A stretch of 64,000 nucleotides of DNA, taken from NCBI GenBank assembly GCA_963921795.1, contig OY997640.1, positions 7,389,091-7,453,090 on the forward strand, in the 5' to 3' direction. This DNA is from Nannobrachium achirus (Eukaryota > Chordata > Actinopteri > Myctophiformes > Myctophidae). A program made the position numbers and the translations under genes. Shown here in pieces: positions 1-11,268 of this stretch (positions within the stretch are counted from its first letter, which is position 1; each line of letters begins with the position of its first letter). The notes under the pieces are model-generated. The model saw only the letters and a list, made by a program, of their open reading frames with translations, had not been told where the DNA came from and did not search any database.

Positions 1-256
1 TCTCTGACGTTTCTTCATTCCACAGAACTAAAAGAAAATATATGGTTTAGGAGGAAATTGTGGACAAAATTGGGTTATTAAAGTTTTTTACTTATCATTC
101 ATATTCACAAAAGGGTTTGAATTAAAGCTCAAAGTGTCCCCTTAAAAATAATTACAAACATATAAACATATAATATCAACTTTGCAATATGTCCTGAACA
201 TGAGCCAATACCATGATATGCATGCAAATTCGCCTATAGAAGAAAATAATTAAATG

Positions 257-328
<72 letters not shown>

Positions 329-480
329 ATTCTATGTATATATTTCTTCAATCTTTTTTTTTTTACCGTTCTCCACAAGATATCATATCCCTATGATACA
401 TTTCTGGGGTAAAACATTCAGTTAATTGTAAAAGAGTCAAGTTGTTACCTGTACACTGTTACACTTGGAAGCTTTAGTAC
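1..480. repeat. Copy of the zinc-finger-unit 3' flank repeat
   Basis: This stretch matches 6204-6560 plus 7008-7110, which lies just downstream of the first zinc-finger gene, almost base for base, apart from an (AT)n expansion and the solo LTR in the other copy. An inverted, diverged copy occurs at about 3235-3475 and another at about 29360-29470. No coding potential is seen. Its position at the window edge suggests that another zinc-finger unit ends just upstream. Confidence 0.85.
258..333. repeat. (AT)n microsatellite
   Basis: Alternating A/T with a few TGTATATG interruptions, inside the flank repeat. The paralogous copy near 6460 lacks the expansion, so it arose after duplication. Confidence 0.95.
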
Positions 481-595
481 AGTATTGCCTCGTATATCCC
501 AACAGAGCACAGCACAGCACAGCCCACCAGAGCCCAATGCAACCCACCAGAGCCCAATAGAATCCAACACCTAAGTCCAGCCTATTCATACACTC

Positions 596-737
596 GCCAC
601 AAAAAGTTCGGAAATCTAACATTGGTCAATTATATCTCCCCTTTAACTCTCCTACTGCCAGATTATTTATTTATTTATTGGGTCTGGTGCCATCAAAAAG
701 CGGCTTACCTTTGCGACGTTATAGTAGATAGATAGAC

Positions 738-770
<33 letters not shown>

Positions 771-1841
771 GATTGTGCAATAGTGCACTTTGGTCTGCCA
801 GGCAGCAGAGGGCGGCGTCATGCGAGAATGAATGTGAATTTGCCTGTTATGTGTTGCCGTGCATTCAGACCAGTCACTGGCCACAGAGCCTCACAGCCAG
901 AGAAATCAACAAGGAAGTGAATTGGTCTCCGTTGATGTTAACGCATAATGTATTTTTTACACCATCACCGCGGAAAATGTGTTTACAGTACACGGCGGCG
1001 CGACCCCTCATCAGCTTCAACAAGGTAAACGAACGAACGAACGAACGCGAACGAGCGCCGTATTGGCGCGGAGGTCTCTTGAGAATTGGGGTGAACAGGA
1101 ACGTCCAAAGCAGTAGGGGAGTTAATAAACCCAAATGGTATTGTGTTTTATATCATTTTCATTGCTGATTTGTCACCTTTACAACGAGAAACAGCTTGTA
1201 AGCATCGGGCATTCGAGGCATGAGCTACACAGCCAAACGTGTGGGTTGCGCTGACCAAAAATTTGCCAACATTCGGTCCATTATATCCCTCCTTTAATTG
1301 TGCCAAATGGTATTGTGTTTGATATCATTGTTATCGTTGATTTGTCACCTTTACAATCAGGTACAGTTTGTAAGGATCTGGCATTCGTGGCATGAGAAAC
1401 ACAGCCAAACGTGTGGGTAGCGCTCCTCCAAAAATTGTCAAAATGGCCTGGCAGGCCTGCAATACTGTTCTTTTGGTCTTCACCTTTGATACTTGGGGCA
1501 TTGAATGATTGCACTCTCTCACAGTAATAAGGAAAAGAAAAAAGAACACATATTGGCAATTTTTACACTTTATTAATGTTAAGCTCAGTGTCAGGAAAGC
1601 CCATAACGAGAGTAAATGCCAGCAGAACAGTATATTGCAAGCCATTTTGGCAAAATTCTGGTCGGCGCTACCCACACGTTTGGCTGTGTAGCTCATGCCT
1701 CGAATGCCCGATGCTTACAAGCTGTCCTTAGTTGTAAAGGTGACAAATCAACGATAAAAATAATATAAAACACAATACCATTTGGGTTTATTAAAGGGGA
1801 GATATAATCGACCAAAGTTAGATTTCCGAACTTTTTGTGGC
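596..1841. mobile_element. DNA transposon/MITE with ~50-bp TIRs and palindromic interior
   Basis: The left end (from CCACAAAAAGTTCGG at 597) and the right end (to 1840) are inverted copies for about 50 bp. Inside, 1118-1330 and 1660-1795 are also inverted copies, with a further partial copy at 1310-1440, so the core folds back on itself. The 660-1110 part is unrelated filler. ORFs here are opposite-strand shadows of the palindrome with no recognisable domain. No target duplication was identified. Confidence 0.7.
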
Positions 1842-1843
1842 AA

Positions 1844-2654
1844 GTTTAGTTTGTCATACTCCCTAAATATGTTTGCACCGCTCACTTCGCACTGGTGAGA
1901 TTTTTATTTTTATGAAATGACGGCTCTGGCTTTGGCCACCCATAGCTATGCAGTATCTAACGATTCTCTGTCTGTCTGTGGTTTATTTACTCTATGCATT
2001 GTGTTTATTTGTGCAAAATCACTGTGCACAGCATTTTCAGCTGACTTTCCCCACCAGACAGACAGACAGTGTCTGCTGTACAGTTTGGTCTTGGCTTCTG
2101 TGGAGTTTTGACTTTCCATTGAAATTCATCACAGTAAAAAACAGCAGCCAAGAGCAAAGAGCAACACTCACAAAGTGAGAAAAACAACAACAACAGACAA
2201 ACAAAAACTTTCCAGTGCTGCATTGTTTCGAAATACTGCCGCATGTGTCTGCAATGCATTCTAATGGTGGAAATACACAGTATTTATTACTTAACCACTT
2301 AAACCCATACTTAGTAAAACGGACCTGAGTTGAAATGGTGCAATGTAACTAATAGTCCTTGGGCCAAGAGCCAAAATTTCTCATAATGGGTACCACCTGG
2401 GATGGCAAATTCTAGTTGTGATTTTTTTTATTCCAATACATCCCTAGATTATGTTTTGATATGATAGACCTTGCTGACTGGTAACTAAATTGTTGTTATC
2501 AGCTGCTATAGTTACCGTCACATTTTAGACACGGGTGCATACCTTGGCATTCCCGAGGGAAGTAGGGGTGCTGGGGGCGCACCCTCTCCCCCAGGTGCTG
2601 GCTAACACTGTTTGGGCTAGTGGCTAATGGCTATGGTGAACCAGAACCAGCTGT
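1844..2654. other. Intergenic, no gene seen
   Basis: AT-rich sequence with two short CAGA/CTGT tracts near 1970 and 2058. The overlapping ORFs are short, start inconsistently and resemble nothing known. I see no gene. Confidence 0.6.
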
Positions 2655-2717
2655 TTCCTAACACTGGGGTCGGGACCGTTGCGTGGGTCGTGTAGCGGAC
2701 ACATTGTATGGGTCTTT

Positions 2718-2788
2718 AAAATAGCCAATCTAGAAGTTCACAACGCAGTGCGAAGTGACTCGTTGTGAGCTTGTAGATCTGCTATTTT
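2718..2788. repeat. ~70-bp hairpin element (imperfect copy)
   Basis: AAAATAGCC...CTAGAAGTTCACAACG is followed by an inverted partner ending CTTGTAGATCTGCTATTTT. It belongs to the dispersed palindrome family found again at 39038, 40192, 44469, 45859 and 50116. It lies inside a larger repeat (about 2655-2870). Confidence 0.75.
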
Positions 2789-3234
2789 CTCTACTACCTG
2801 TTTGGGTACCCTAACGTTTAATTTCTCTTGGTTCACGGGCTAAAAAGTTTGGGAACCATCATGCTTGCTGTTGTAGACAGTGGTGTAAAGTAACTAAGTA
2901 GATTAACTGAAAAGCTCTGGGAACTGAATGATTATATGAAACTGGCACATGTTGTCTGTCTGTTGGTCCCAAGAAATCCATCTAATATAGACTATATCTT
3001 GCTGGCTGGGGCATGTGGAGAGGCAAAGGGAAAGCCGTTCCCGATTGTGTTACATTTAGCTAAAAAATAGACTGCGGAAACCCGAATAAAACACGGTCAA
3101 AACCGCATAAATAATTTTATGCTTTTTTTTTCGGCACGCGCTGTGTGCGCGCAACACGTGCACGCGTGTGCGTGCATGAGGAGCGTGTGACAGCCCCTCC
3201 TACTGTAAATTAGTTCCCGCGGCTATGTACCTTG
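2789..3234. other. Intergenic, repeat fragments only
   Basis: Contains the end of a GGGAACCATC-type repeat, a fragment of the CAGTGGTGTAAAGTAACTAAG repeat, and an alternating CG/TG/CA tract at 3138-3180. No gene is seen. Confidence 0.5.
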
Positions 3235-3475
3235 GTATTGACTCAATGACTCACGTTCAGGACATAGGCCTATTGCAAAGTTTTATATTATGTTTGTTAT
3301 CATTTTTAAGGGGATACTTTGAGCTTTCATTCAAGCCGGCCCTTTTGTGAATGTATGTACAGTGGTCACTGGAGCTCTTCAAACCTTTAATAAAAAAAAA
3401 AATTCTCCCACAATTTCCGTCTAAACCATATATTTTCTTCTGTTCTGTGGCATCAAGAAACATCAGAGACACAAA
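3235..3475. repeat. Inverted left flank of zinc-finger unit A
   Basis: Reverse-complement relative of 6204-6450: the block with GGGGATACTTTGAGC and CCATATATTTTCTTCTG mirrors the 3' flank repeat. The first zinc-finger gene therefore sits between arms of an inverted repeat about 3.2 kb apart. Confidence 0.75.
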
Positions 3476-3917
3476 AAACAACAACTGGAATACTGACATG
3501 ACCCTAAGGAATGGGTTCAAGAAATGTATAATTTACCCGTAGTTCATTCTGAGGTGGTAATCTTCAGCCTCATCTTAAACAAGCACGTTTTAGGAGAAAT
3601 AGACAGGTCAATAGGCCTTTATGAAATACCACTAAAACCTCCCTAAACATTGATACAAAAGGGTTTTCAATCGATTCTGGTACCTTTAGGCATGCTTGGG
3701 AACATCCCCAAAATCCAGGAAAATATTATTACCACATTTTCAAGATGGCACCCAAGATGGCTGCTGGGAGCTTTAAATGGTTTGATTTGAACCAGAAATC
3801 AGAACTAACGATGCTTATAACGTGTCTGTCTGTCTGTCAGCCAACCAGAAACATGTTTTGAACGTTGGTGAAATGCATTTTGTCGTAGAGCCTGCCTACT
3901 CTATCTGTACATTTGTG

Positions 3918-3918
<1 letters not shown>

Positions 3919-3951
<33 letters not shown>
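3919..3951. repeat. (CA)n microsatellite
   Basis: Short CA tract in the 5' region of the zinc-finger unit, shorter in the paralogue at 36424-36440. Confidence 0.95.
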
Positions 3952-3953
<2 letters not shown>

Positions 3954-4344
3954 CATGGACAAATGCCATATCGGTATCCGCTCTATACCGGATCTCCAAC
4001 CCGCAAAGTGAAATGATCCCCACTTCATTTAAGCCTGTGGACATTGATGCGACTCATCGGATTTTGACAGCTGCCTTCTCCTCCTCGTTCCGATCCGTTC
4101 CGGCCCACTTTCACCCCTACCTATATAGCAACCACACTAATTACTGAATTAAAAAAATAAATAAACTGGGTCTAATAAAGGCGTGGCATCTACCTGGATC
4201 TCTTCCATCATGGTAGTGTGGTCAAATTCATGACATCACTCTTGCCCAAATACGGAGGGGCGGCAGCCTGCGCACATCGGTGTTGTCAGGCATACACGGC
4301 AACCGGTTGTGTTGTGACTGAGGTCAGACCAGAGCTCTGCTCAG

Positions 4345-4353
4345 CATGTATAA
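4345..4353 (+). promoter_or_regulatory. Candidate TATA box of zinc-finger gene A
   Basis: GTATAAGA lies about 190 bp upstream of the ATG and is conserved in copy B (about 36841). The surrounding sequence is conserved too, so conservation alone proves little. The transcription start is not established. Confidence 0.3.
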
Positions 4354-4539
4354 GACTTGAAAACACTATTGAATTACACTTCATTACACAGAGGCGGAGC
4401 ATTCAGTTATCTTTCTCAGTGTCGTGAGAAAAGGAGATAGATAACTTAGGGAGTCAGAAAGAGGCTACATAATTTGTCCATTACCCAACAGAACCTATAA
4501 CTCTGTTCCTATAACAGTCTATGTATAGATTCAGATTTG

Positions 4540-5937
4540 ATGATGAACCGCCACTTCAGGAAGGAGTGTGGTCACAGTCCTCCCAGACTAAGTTCTGATT
4601 GTACATATTCCAGATCTAAGTCGAGCCATGGCAACCTCTATTCCCAAATGCCCATAAATGGACAGATCCCCTCGGAATCGTGCCAGCAAATCACCAGAAT
4701 TGTAACCAGCCAGGAACAAGGAGACACAGATGAACCAAAATCTTCCAGTCATCAAAAGTTTACCAAGACTTTAACTCAACCAGGAGAAGTGAAGACACAT
4801 CAGCTGACTTGTACAGGGAAGAAAACTCACATCTGTAAACAGTGTGACAAGAGCTTCAGTAAGTTGGGTCACCTGAAGAGTCACCAGCATGTACACACTG
4901 GAGAAAAACCTTTTCACTGTAAAGAGTGTGACAAGAGTTTCAGTCTGTTAGGTCCCCTGAAGAGACACCTGCGTATCCACACTGGAGAAAAACCTTTTCA
5001 CTGTAAAGAGTGTGGCAAGAGTTTCAGTCAGTTGGGTCACCTGAAGAGTCACCAGCCTATACACACTGGAGAAAAACCTTTTCACTGTAAAGAGTGTGGC
5101 AAGAGTTTCAGTCAGTTGGGTCACCTGAAGAGTCACCAGCCTATACACACTGGAGAAAAACCTTTTCACTGTAAAGAGTGTGACACGAGTTTCAGTCAGT
5201 TGGGTCACCTGAAGAGTCACCAGCGTATCCACACTGGAGAAAAACCTTTTCACTGTAAAGAGTGTGACAAGAGTTTCAGTCAGTTGGGTCACCTGGAGAG
5301 TCACCAGCGTATACACGCCGGAGAAAAACCTTTCTATTGTAAACAGTGTGACAAAGCTTTTTTTCGCTTAAATGAACTGAAGATTCACCAGCGTATCCAC
5401 ACAGGAGAAAAACCTTTCCACTGTAAGCAGTGTGGCAAGAACTTTAGTGTGTTAGGAAATCTGAAGGCACACCAGCGTATCCACACCGGAGAAAAACCTT
5501 TTCACTGTAAAGAGTGTGACAAGAGTTTCAGTCTGTTAAGTCCCCTGAAGAGACACCTGCATATCCACACTGGAGAAAAACCCTTTCACTGTAAAGAGTG
5601 TGACAAGGATTTTTGTCGGTTAGATGAACTTAAGAATCACCAACGTATCCACACAGGAGAAAAACCTTTTCACTGTAAAGAGTGTGACAAGAGTTTCAGT
5701 GAGTTAGGACAACTGAAGATCCACCAGCGTATCCACACCGGAGAAAAACCTTTCCACTGTAAGCAGTGTGGCAAGAACTTTAGTGTGTTAGCGAATCTGA
5801 AGACACACCAGCGTATCCACACTGGAGAAAAACCTTTTCACTGTAAAGAGTGTGACAAGAGTTTCAGTCTGTTAGGTAACCTGAAGAGACACCAGCGTAT
5901 CCACACCAGAGAAAAACCTATTCACTGTAAACAGTGA
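4540..5937 (+). CDS. C2H2 zinc-finger protein, 13 fingers
   Basis: Predicted nuclear DNA-binding protein of 465 residues. Residues 1-95 have no recognised domain (no KRAB or SCAN). From about residue 99, 13 fingers of 28 residues follow with C-x2-C-x12-H-x3-H spacing and TGEKPF linkers. The predicted contact residues (-1,2,3,6) repeat heavily: QGHS in fingers 3-6, LGPR or LSPR in 2 and 9, V-x-N in 8 and 12. That indicates tandem finger duplication. The chain stops at a truncated last finger (REKPIHCKQ), as in copy B. The first ATG is at 4540; the upstream open frame has only TTG. A 5' exon upstream cannot be excluded. Target genes are unknown. Confidence 0.93.
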   Translation: MMNRHFRKECGHSPPRLSSDCTYSRSKSSHGNLYSQMPINGQIPSESCQQITRIVTSQEQGDTDEPKSSSHQKFTKTLTQPGEVKTHQLTCTGKKTHICKQCDKSFSKLGHLKSHQHVHTGEKPFHCKECDKSFSLLGPLKRHLRIHTGEKPFHCKECGKSFSQLGHLKSHQPIHTGEKPFHCKECGKSFSQLGHLKSHQPIHTGEKPFHCKECDTSFSQLGHLKSHQRIHTGEKPFHCKECDKSFSQLGHLESHQRIHAGEKPFYCKQCDKAFFRLNELKIHQRIHTGEKPFHCKQCGKNFSVLGNLKAHQRIHTGEKPFHCKECDKSFSLLSPLKRHLHIHTGEKPFHCKECDKDFCRLDELKNHQRIHTGEKPFHCKECDKSFSELGQLKIHQRIHTGEKPFHCKQCGKNFSVLANLKTHQRIHTGEKPFHCKECDKSFSLLGNLKRHQRIHTREKPIHCKQ

Positions 5938-6115
5938 AAACCACCATCTGCACGATGGAGGAGAAAGATAATGTGGTCACACCGAAATATGTCTGTAGAC
6001 TGATAAATGCAGGTTGTGCACGGCCACCTGTTTTGTTCAGCCAGTGCAGCCCATTGGGAACTAAGTGAGCGGTGATTTTTATGAGTTAATTTCATTAAGA
6101 ACCATTATGTCACCC

Positions 6116-6146
<31 letters not shown>

Positions 6147-6180
6147 GTAAATCCAGCTATCCGGTTAGCTAATATGATTG
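5938..6180 (+). other. 3' UTR-like region with poly-C tract
   Basis: Sequence after the stop is conserved with copy B (38181-38395). A run of about 22 C followed by A residues occurs at 6113-6146, where copy B has only an A tract. No clear AATAAA was found. Confidence 0.55.
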
Positions 6181-6203
6181 ATGATAGTTGTTGTGTTTTG
6201 TGT

Positions 6204-6560
6204 CTCTGATGTTTCTTCATTCCACAGAACTAAAAGAAAATATATGGTTTAGGAGGAAATTGTGGACAAAATTGGGTTATTAAAGTTTTTTACTTATCAT
6301 TCATATTCACAAAAGGGTTTGAATTAAAGCTCAAAGTGTCCCCTTAAAAATAATACCAAACATATAAACATATAATATACAACTTTGCAATATGTCCTGA
6401 ACATGAGCCAATACCATGATATGCATGAAAATCGGCCTATAGAAGAAAATAATTAAATGTAATAGGCATATATTCTATATTCTATGTATATTTTAATTTT
6501 TATTTTTATTTTCAATCTTTTTTTTTTTACCGTTCTCCACAAGATATCATATCGCTATGA
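6204..6560. repeat. 3' flank repeat of zinc-finger unit A
   Basis: Direct copy of 1-400, continuing at 7014-7110 beyond the solo LTR, and the inverted partner of 3235-3475. Confidence 0.88.
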
Positions 6561-6565
6561 TACGT

Positions 6566-7007
6566 TGTGGGCTTCGTGGACTCACGTTTCTGTGGTTTCT
6601 GGAGTTTATGGTGGAGGCACGGCGGGTTAATGATGCCACAACAAGGAACTGAAGAACTCTGTTTACTTGTCACACAACGTCAGGATTACAATGCACTTTC
6701 AACTGGAAATAACAACGTGAAGTAGCAGGTACGCTCTCTCTTGTAACTCACTAATAATGTCTGTACAGTCTCTGGTGGTCGGTGAGTCAGTCTGTAGTTC
6801 CCGGGTAAAGGCGGAGGATAAATCACTCAAACGTCTGTACTCTTTGGGATCCGGAACACAACTACTAAGCATGCTGGGAGATCAAAACACAATACCTCCC
6901 GCTCTACCTGAGAACCAATAAGGTTACACCTCACTGAGTAAACACTCACACAATAGGCTGTCAGTAATACAGGCACAGATAATAGGCTGTCTTGTTTCCT
7001 TGTTACA
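6566..7007. mobile_element. Solo LTR, 442 bp
   Basis: The insertion is exact when compared with the empty copy at 398-405. It starts TGTGGGCTTC and ends TTGTTACA (TG...CA), and is flanked by ATACGT/ATACAT, a 6-bp target duplication with one mismatch. No internal region or coding sequence is present, so it is probably a recombination product of an LTR retroelement. Confidence 0.78.
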
Positions 7008-7115
7008 ATACATTTCTGGGGTAAAACATTCAGTTAATTGTAAAAGAGTCAAGTTGTTACCTGTATACACACTGTTACACTTGGAAGCTTTAGTACAGTA
7101 CTGCCTTGTATATCA

Positions 7116-7544
7116 AGTATAAGTAACTGGAGTCAGTCTGCTGCGCAGATGGGCGCAGATGGGCGTGGCGTGTGGTTTTCGAATGGGCGTAGCGTCCGGG
7201 GCGTGGCGTGGTCTTTGAATGGGCATAGGAAAAGCTGCCAAGAGCGTATGGCAAGTCTAAAGGTTCAAAAACCTTAAAACAGACGGTGTGGCGAGGCAGC
7301 TGCGGGACACGCAAACTATTATGAATAAAAACTCACGCAACTCTATTATTTAAGCTCATGCAAGTTGATGCAAATCTATAATAATAAAAGCTCAAGCTAC
7401 TCTGAAAATAGGCTATATAAATGCACTGTAGTATTTAATCAAATAACACATTATAAAGCATTAAAAGCATCATGAAATGCATAGCCTATAACACTGTGTA
7501 ATTGCAGCTATAAACACTCATATGTACACAATTCTAACACATTA
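7116..7544. other. Intergenic, no gene seen
   Basis: Holds short GGGCGTGGCG/GGGCGTAGCG repeats at 7140-7230, then AT-rich sequence. No coding or RNA gene was recognised. Confidence 0.5.
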
Positions 7545-9600
7545 CTAGCAAGACACCTCAGGGCGACATGCGACATCGCCCTAAAGGGCGAGGTCTCCCT
7601 CCTTATCCTCCTCCTCTCCCACCTCCTCATCCTCTCCTCATCCTCCCCTCCTCATGATGGGACGGACAGACATTTGCTCGTTTATAGTATGATATATCCA
7701 TAGCCTATACATATATGGACTTAATATTAAGGTTTTTGGGGAAGGTAGGTTGTAAATCAGAGTAAAGCAGGCTCTTGGGCCATTTAGGGCCTGGGATTGA
7801 TGACATCTGAAATCTCCATATATGGACTTTTTATTGTATTTTATCCTTTATGGGTAATCTATCTATAAATGCGACAAATCTCTGTCTGTTTGTTTGTAAT
7901 CCGCGTATCTCGAGAACCGTTCGTCCCACCGGCTTCAGATTCGGCACGCGCGTTCCCCGCCGCCGCGCGGAGTGCAGTGCCAGGCCTCGACCCGACCCGA
8001 CTCGCGGTTTTCCGAAACCGGCGCGAAACGTTCGGAATCTCCTTATGCGGAGCTGATTGTTGACATCAGGCTGTTCCGGAGGAAATCGGCGCAAGCGCTG
8101 AGTCATTGTGACATCACTTCATAAAAGGCTCTGACATCACGTACGCCACATGAGTCAACACAAAATCTCTGTGAATGTGTATGTATGTATGTAATCCGCG
8201 TATCTCGAGAACCCTTCTTCCCACCGGCACGCGCGTTCTCCAGATATGGGCATAAAGTCTGACATCAGAGTTTTCCGCAACCGGTACTGTGTGTGCAGAG
8301 ATCTTCATATATGGGCATAAGTGGACAAAGACAAACAGATGGTCAAAACGGGTCCTATGACAACAGGTATATTGGGGTTTGCATTAAAGGGTGGGGCATT
8401 CATGGGGTTTGCATTAAAGGGTGGGGCATTCATTCCCTATTTCAAATTCGGCATGTGCGTTCCCCACCGCAGCAGGTAGTGCAGTGCTCGGCCTCAACCC
8501 GACCCGACCCACGATTGTTTGAAAAAGCGACAGAAATCTCATATATGGGCATAAAATGGACGCAGATAAACAGATATCTCCATATATGGCATATATGGGC
8601 ATACAATGGATGCAGAATCACAAAGATCTCCATATACGGGCATAAAAGGGACACAGACAGACAGATACAGAGATCTCCATATATGGGCATAAAATGGATG
8701 CAGATAGACAGATATCTCCATATATGGGCATATATGGGCATAAAATGGACCCAGAACTATAACTGCAGTGATCTCCATATATGGACATAAAATGGACACC
8801 GACAGACAGATACAGATATCTCCATATATGGGCAAAAATGGACACAGGCAGACAAATGGTCAAAACGGGTCCTATGAAAACAGGTATAATGGGGTTTGCA
8901 TTAAAGGGCGGGGCATTCATTCCCTATTTACATTGTTGCGAGTTGGCCAGGTCGCCGACTAGACGCTGGGCCGCCCGAAGGGCGGCCCAGCTTCTAGTAA
9001 TAATAATAATAATATGTATCCATATGTATAAGGCAGGATGGTCGTTTTTGTGACCTTGTCACTATGATGTCACAACATGTCAGATAGATTCATATATGGA
9101 GTCTGTGAAATCAGATGTACAGGCACACATAGAGACAGATATCCATATATGGGCATAAAAGGACCCATCCATCCATCTTCAACTGCTTATCCGGAATCAG
9201 GTTGCGGGGGTAATGTAAGTGTTTTATTCCGAATGTGGCACCCCACAGACACACCCCACAAAGTATTTTGTTCCAAATGTGGCACCCCACAGACACAAAC
9301 TCAGACAGACAGAAAGGCATAGACTATAACAAATGTGGCATTTTCCATCAGGCCTGTTGGTTTTCAGGCTCCAGTGTGGCCTACATGAGTTGCAACAGCC
9401 CTACGGTCCTGGTGGCCCTTGGCATCGTTGATCTTCACAAATATGGGCCATGTCTTGGCCATCTGGCCAGTGATATACTGTATATCGATGACATAAGGGA
9501 TCTTCAAGGGCATAAAAGTGATTCTGGGGAATACATTATGGACTTTTACATATAGGTGATGTCCCCTGTGATATCACCTGTGAACTGATGTCACAGTGAT
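7545..9600 (-). mobile_element. Helitron-like element(s) with CArG-like motif array
   Basis: On the minus strand the left edge reads a CG-rich hairpin, then GTCTTGCTAG, then host T: the CTRR-T 3' end expected of Helitrons. The body contains repeated TCTCCATATATGGGCATAAAATGGAC units (8520-8860), two copies of a TAATCCGCGTATCTCGAGAAC block (7898, 8196), and GGGTTTGCATTAAAGGG repeats. The 5' boundary is not determined, and more than one copy may be nested. Small ORFs are artefacts of the repeats. Confidence 0.45.
8295..8860. repeat. Tandem/dispersed CCATATATGG minisatellite
   Basis: At least six copies of a degenerate 40-60-bp unit centred on TCCATATATGGGCATAAA, with CAGACAGATA spacers. CCATATATGG matches the CC(A/T)6GG consensus of SRF CArG boxes; whether SRF binds is unknown. 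Confidence 0.75.
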
Positions 9601-9633
9601 GTGTCAAGGGAACCAACCCATAGACTGTGGACC

Positions 9634-9824
<191 letters not shown>

Positions 9825-10126
9825 TGCCTGTCTGTCTGTGTATGAATTTCACAATGACATAAGGTGAAGTATTGTCTCTATAATATCTTGAAGCAACAAA
9901 TTACCTCTTATATATAATGACTTATTACAGTATAATGGGCTTTAATGCATTATAATAGTGATTATAAAATGAATGTCTTACGAGAATTGTGTTATAAGCA
10001 CTCTCAAATATGCTTTATATAACTATTCAATAACACATTATACCACCTTCTTTTAGTGATGTGTTTTAACCTTATTGTATGCTTGTATGAGCTATGGGAT
10101 TTCTGAATCCATCTGTATTTATGTAC
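9825..10126. other. Intergenic, no gene seen
   Basis: AT-rich, with short TTATAATGGG/TAATAATACATTAT patterns. Nothing recognisable. Confidence 0.5.
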
Positions 10127-11082
10127 ATAGACGGACTATGAAAAAATGGGCCCCTGGGCCCCAAAATGCAAAGGGCCCCCCTTGTTACGACCGCACAGCG
10201 ACATAGCGATGGTGTGTGTTCCGTGTGCGTGCCAGAAAAGTTTTTAAAGTCCCAAAAAAAGAGCCCCTTAAATGTATAGAATAGTTATACCGTAACTATA
10301 ACACACAATATTGTGTAGATAACATAGTAGCTATTCTTGAAAACATTTTGGATGGGTTCATTTTCCCTCTCCTCTGCCCTAAAAACAGTGGTGCCACGTT
10401 CAAAGTTATTATATGCTGTGTGATAACATTCTTCATCATGCTTATGTTAGCTGCTAAAGCAACTTAAAAGAAAAAAAATAAGAAAATCTAACAATACTTT
10501 ATATGAAATTGGGTGCTGACTTATTTATTTTAGATATGTTTTTATCTAATAATACATTATTCATTATACTTCTTGCAAGAGTTTGGCCCCTATACATTTG
10601 ATAGGGCTTTTTATGTTTATGCAAAGAATCTGACTTGTCCCAGGCAGCCAGGTAAGGCTGGTGGTAACACATACTTAAAGGACCATACAGTCAAGTGTTA
10701 CAGTATATGATGCTATGGTATGAATGAGGGGGCCTATTTAGATTAATCGGGGTAGATAACATAACAGTTATGTTATCTACCCCGGTTTATCTACTACCAC
10801 TACATTGTTGTAATGCGTGGACATTAGAAAATGTAATGTTGTTCTTGTTTTGAAATATTATAGATAAACTGAGGAGCTAAACACTTACAGTATAATATGT
10901 ATCATGGTGTTTTAGGAATATTTGGGGTTATTTTTGACATGAACAAATAAAATAGTGTCTGGCAAATAGCGCAACGTTAATAACAGGGACGCGGTCACAC
11001 GGTGGCTCAAGCTGAGGGGCCCCCCTAGCTCAGGGGCCCCTGGGCCTAGGCCCATTGTGCCCGTTGGGTAATCCATGCCTGT
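10127..11082. mobile_element. Decayed DNA transposon with GGGCCCC-rich ends
   Basis: Left end GACGGACTATG...GGGCCCCTGGGCCC is loosely inverted at the right end (GGGGCCCCTGGGCC...GGGTAATCCATGCC). The interior is AT-rich and noncoding. The TIR match is imperfect, so the boundaries are approximate. Confidence 0.4.
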
Positions 11083-11229
11083 TTATGTATCTATCAAGTA
11101 TCTATATCTGTCTGTCTGTCGGGTCCATGGCATTGGTCCTAAAGCCCATTAGTCAGAAACTGGTGAATGCTAACCTGGTGAATTATAACCCTAAACAATG
11201 TAGGACTTCAGACTTATGGGTAGTCCACC

Positions 11230-11268
<39 letters not shown>

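Larger units (their letters stand above)
3678..6165 (+). repeat. Segmental duplication, copy A (zinc-finger unit)
   Basis: Upstream region, coding exon and 3' UTR are near-identical to 36127-38395. Homology starts at TTCTGGTACCTTTAGGC in both copies. A further outer part (3364-3580) matches 29360-29550, where copy B is split by a 6.5-kb transposon. Differences are finger number, microsatellite lengths and scattered substitutions, so the duplication is recent. Confidence 0.93.

Noticed and set aside
773..1168. 131-residue ORF with an overlapping 86-residue antisense ORF
   Set aside because: Lies within a TIR element interior, no ATG at the stated start, no recognisable domain.
4948..5316. 122-residue antisense ORF in the zinc-finger gene
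   Set aside because: The 84-bp finger period keeps the opposite frame open; it is a shadow.
8295..8860. CRISPR-like look of evenly spaced repeats
   Set aside because: Vertebrate DNA; spacers are themselves repeats and unit length varies. It is a minisatellite.
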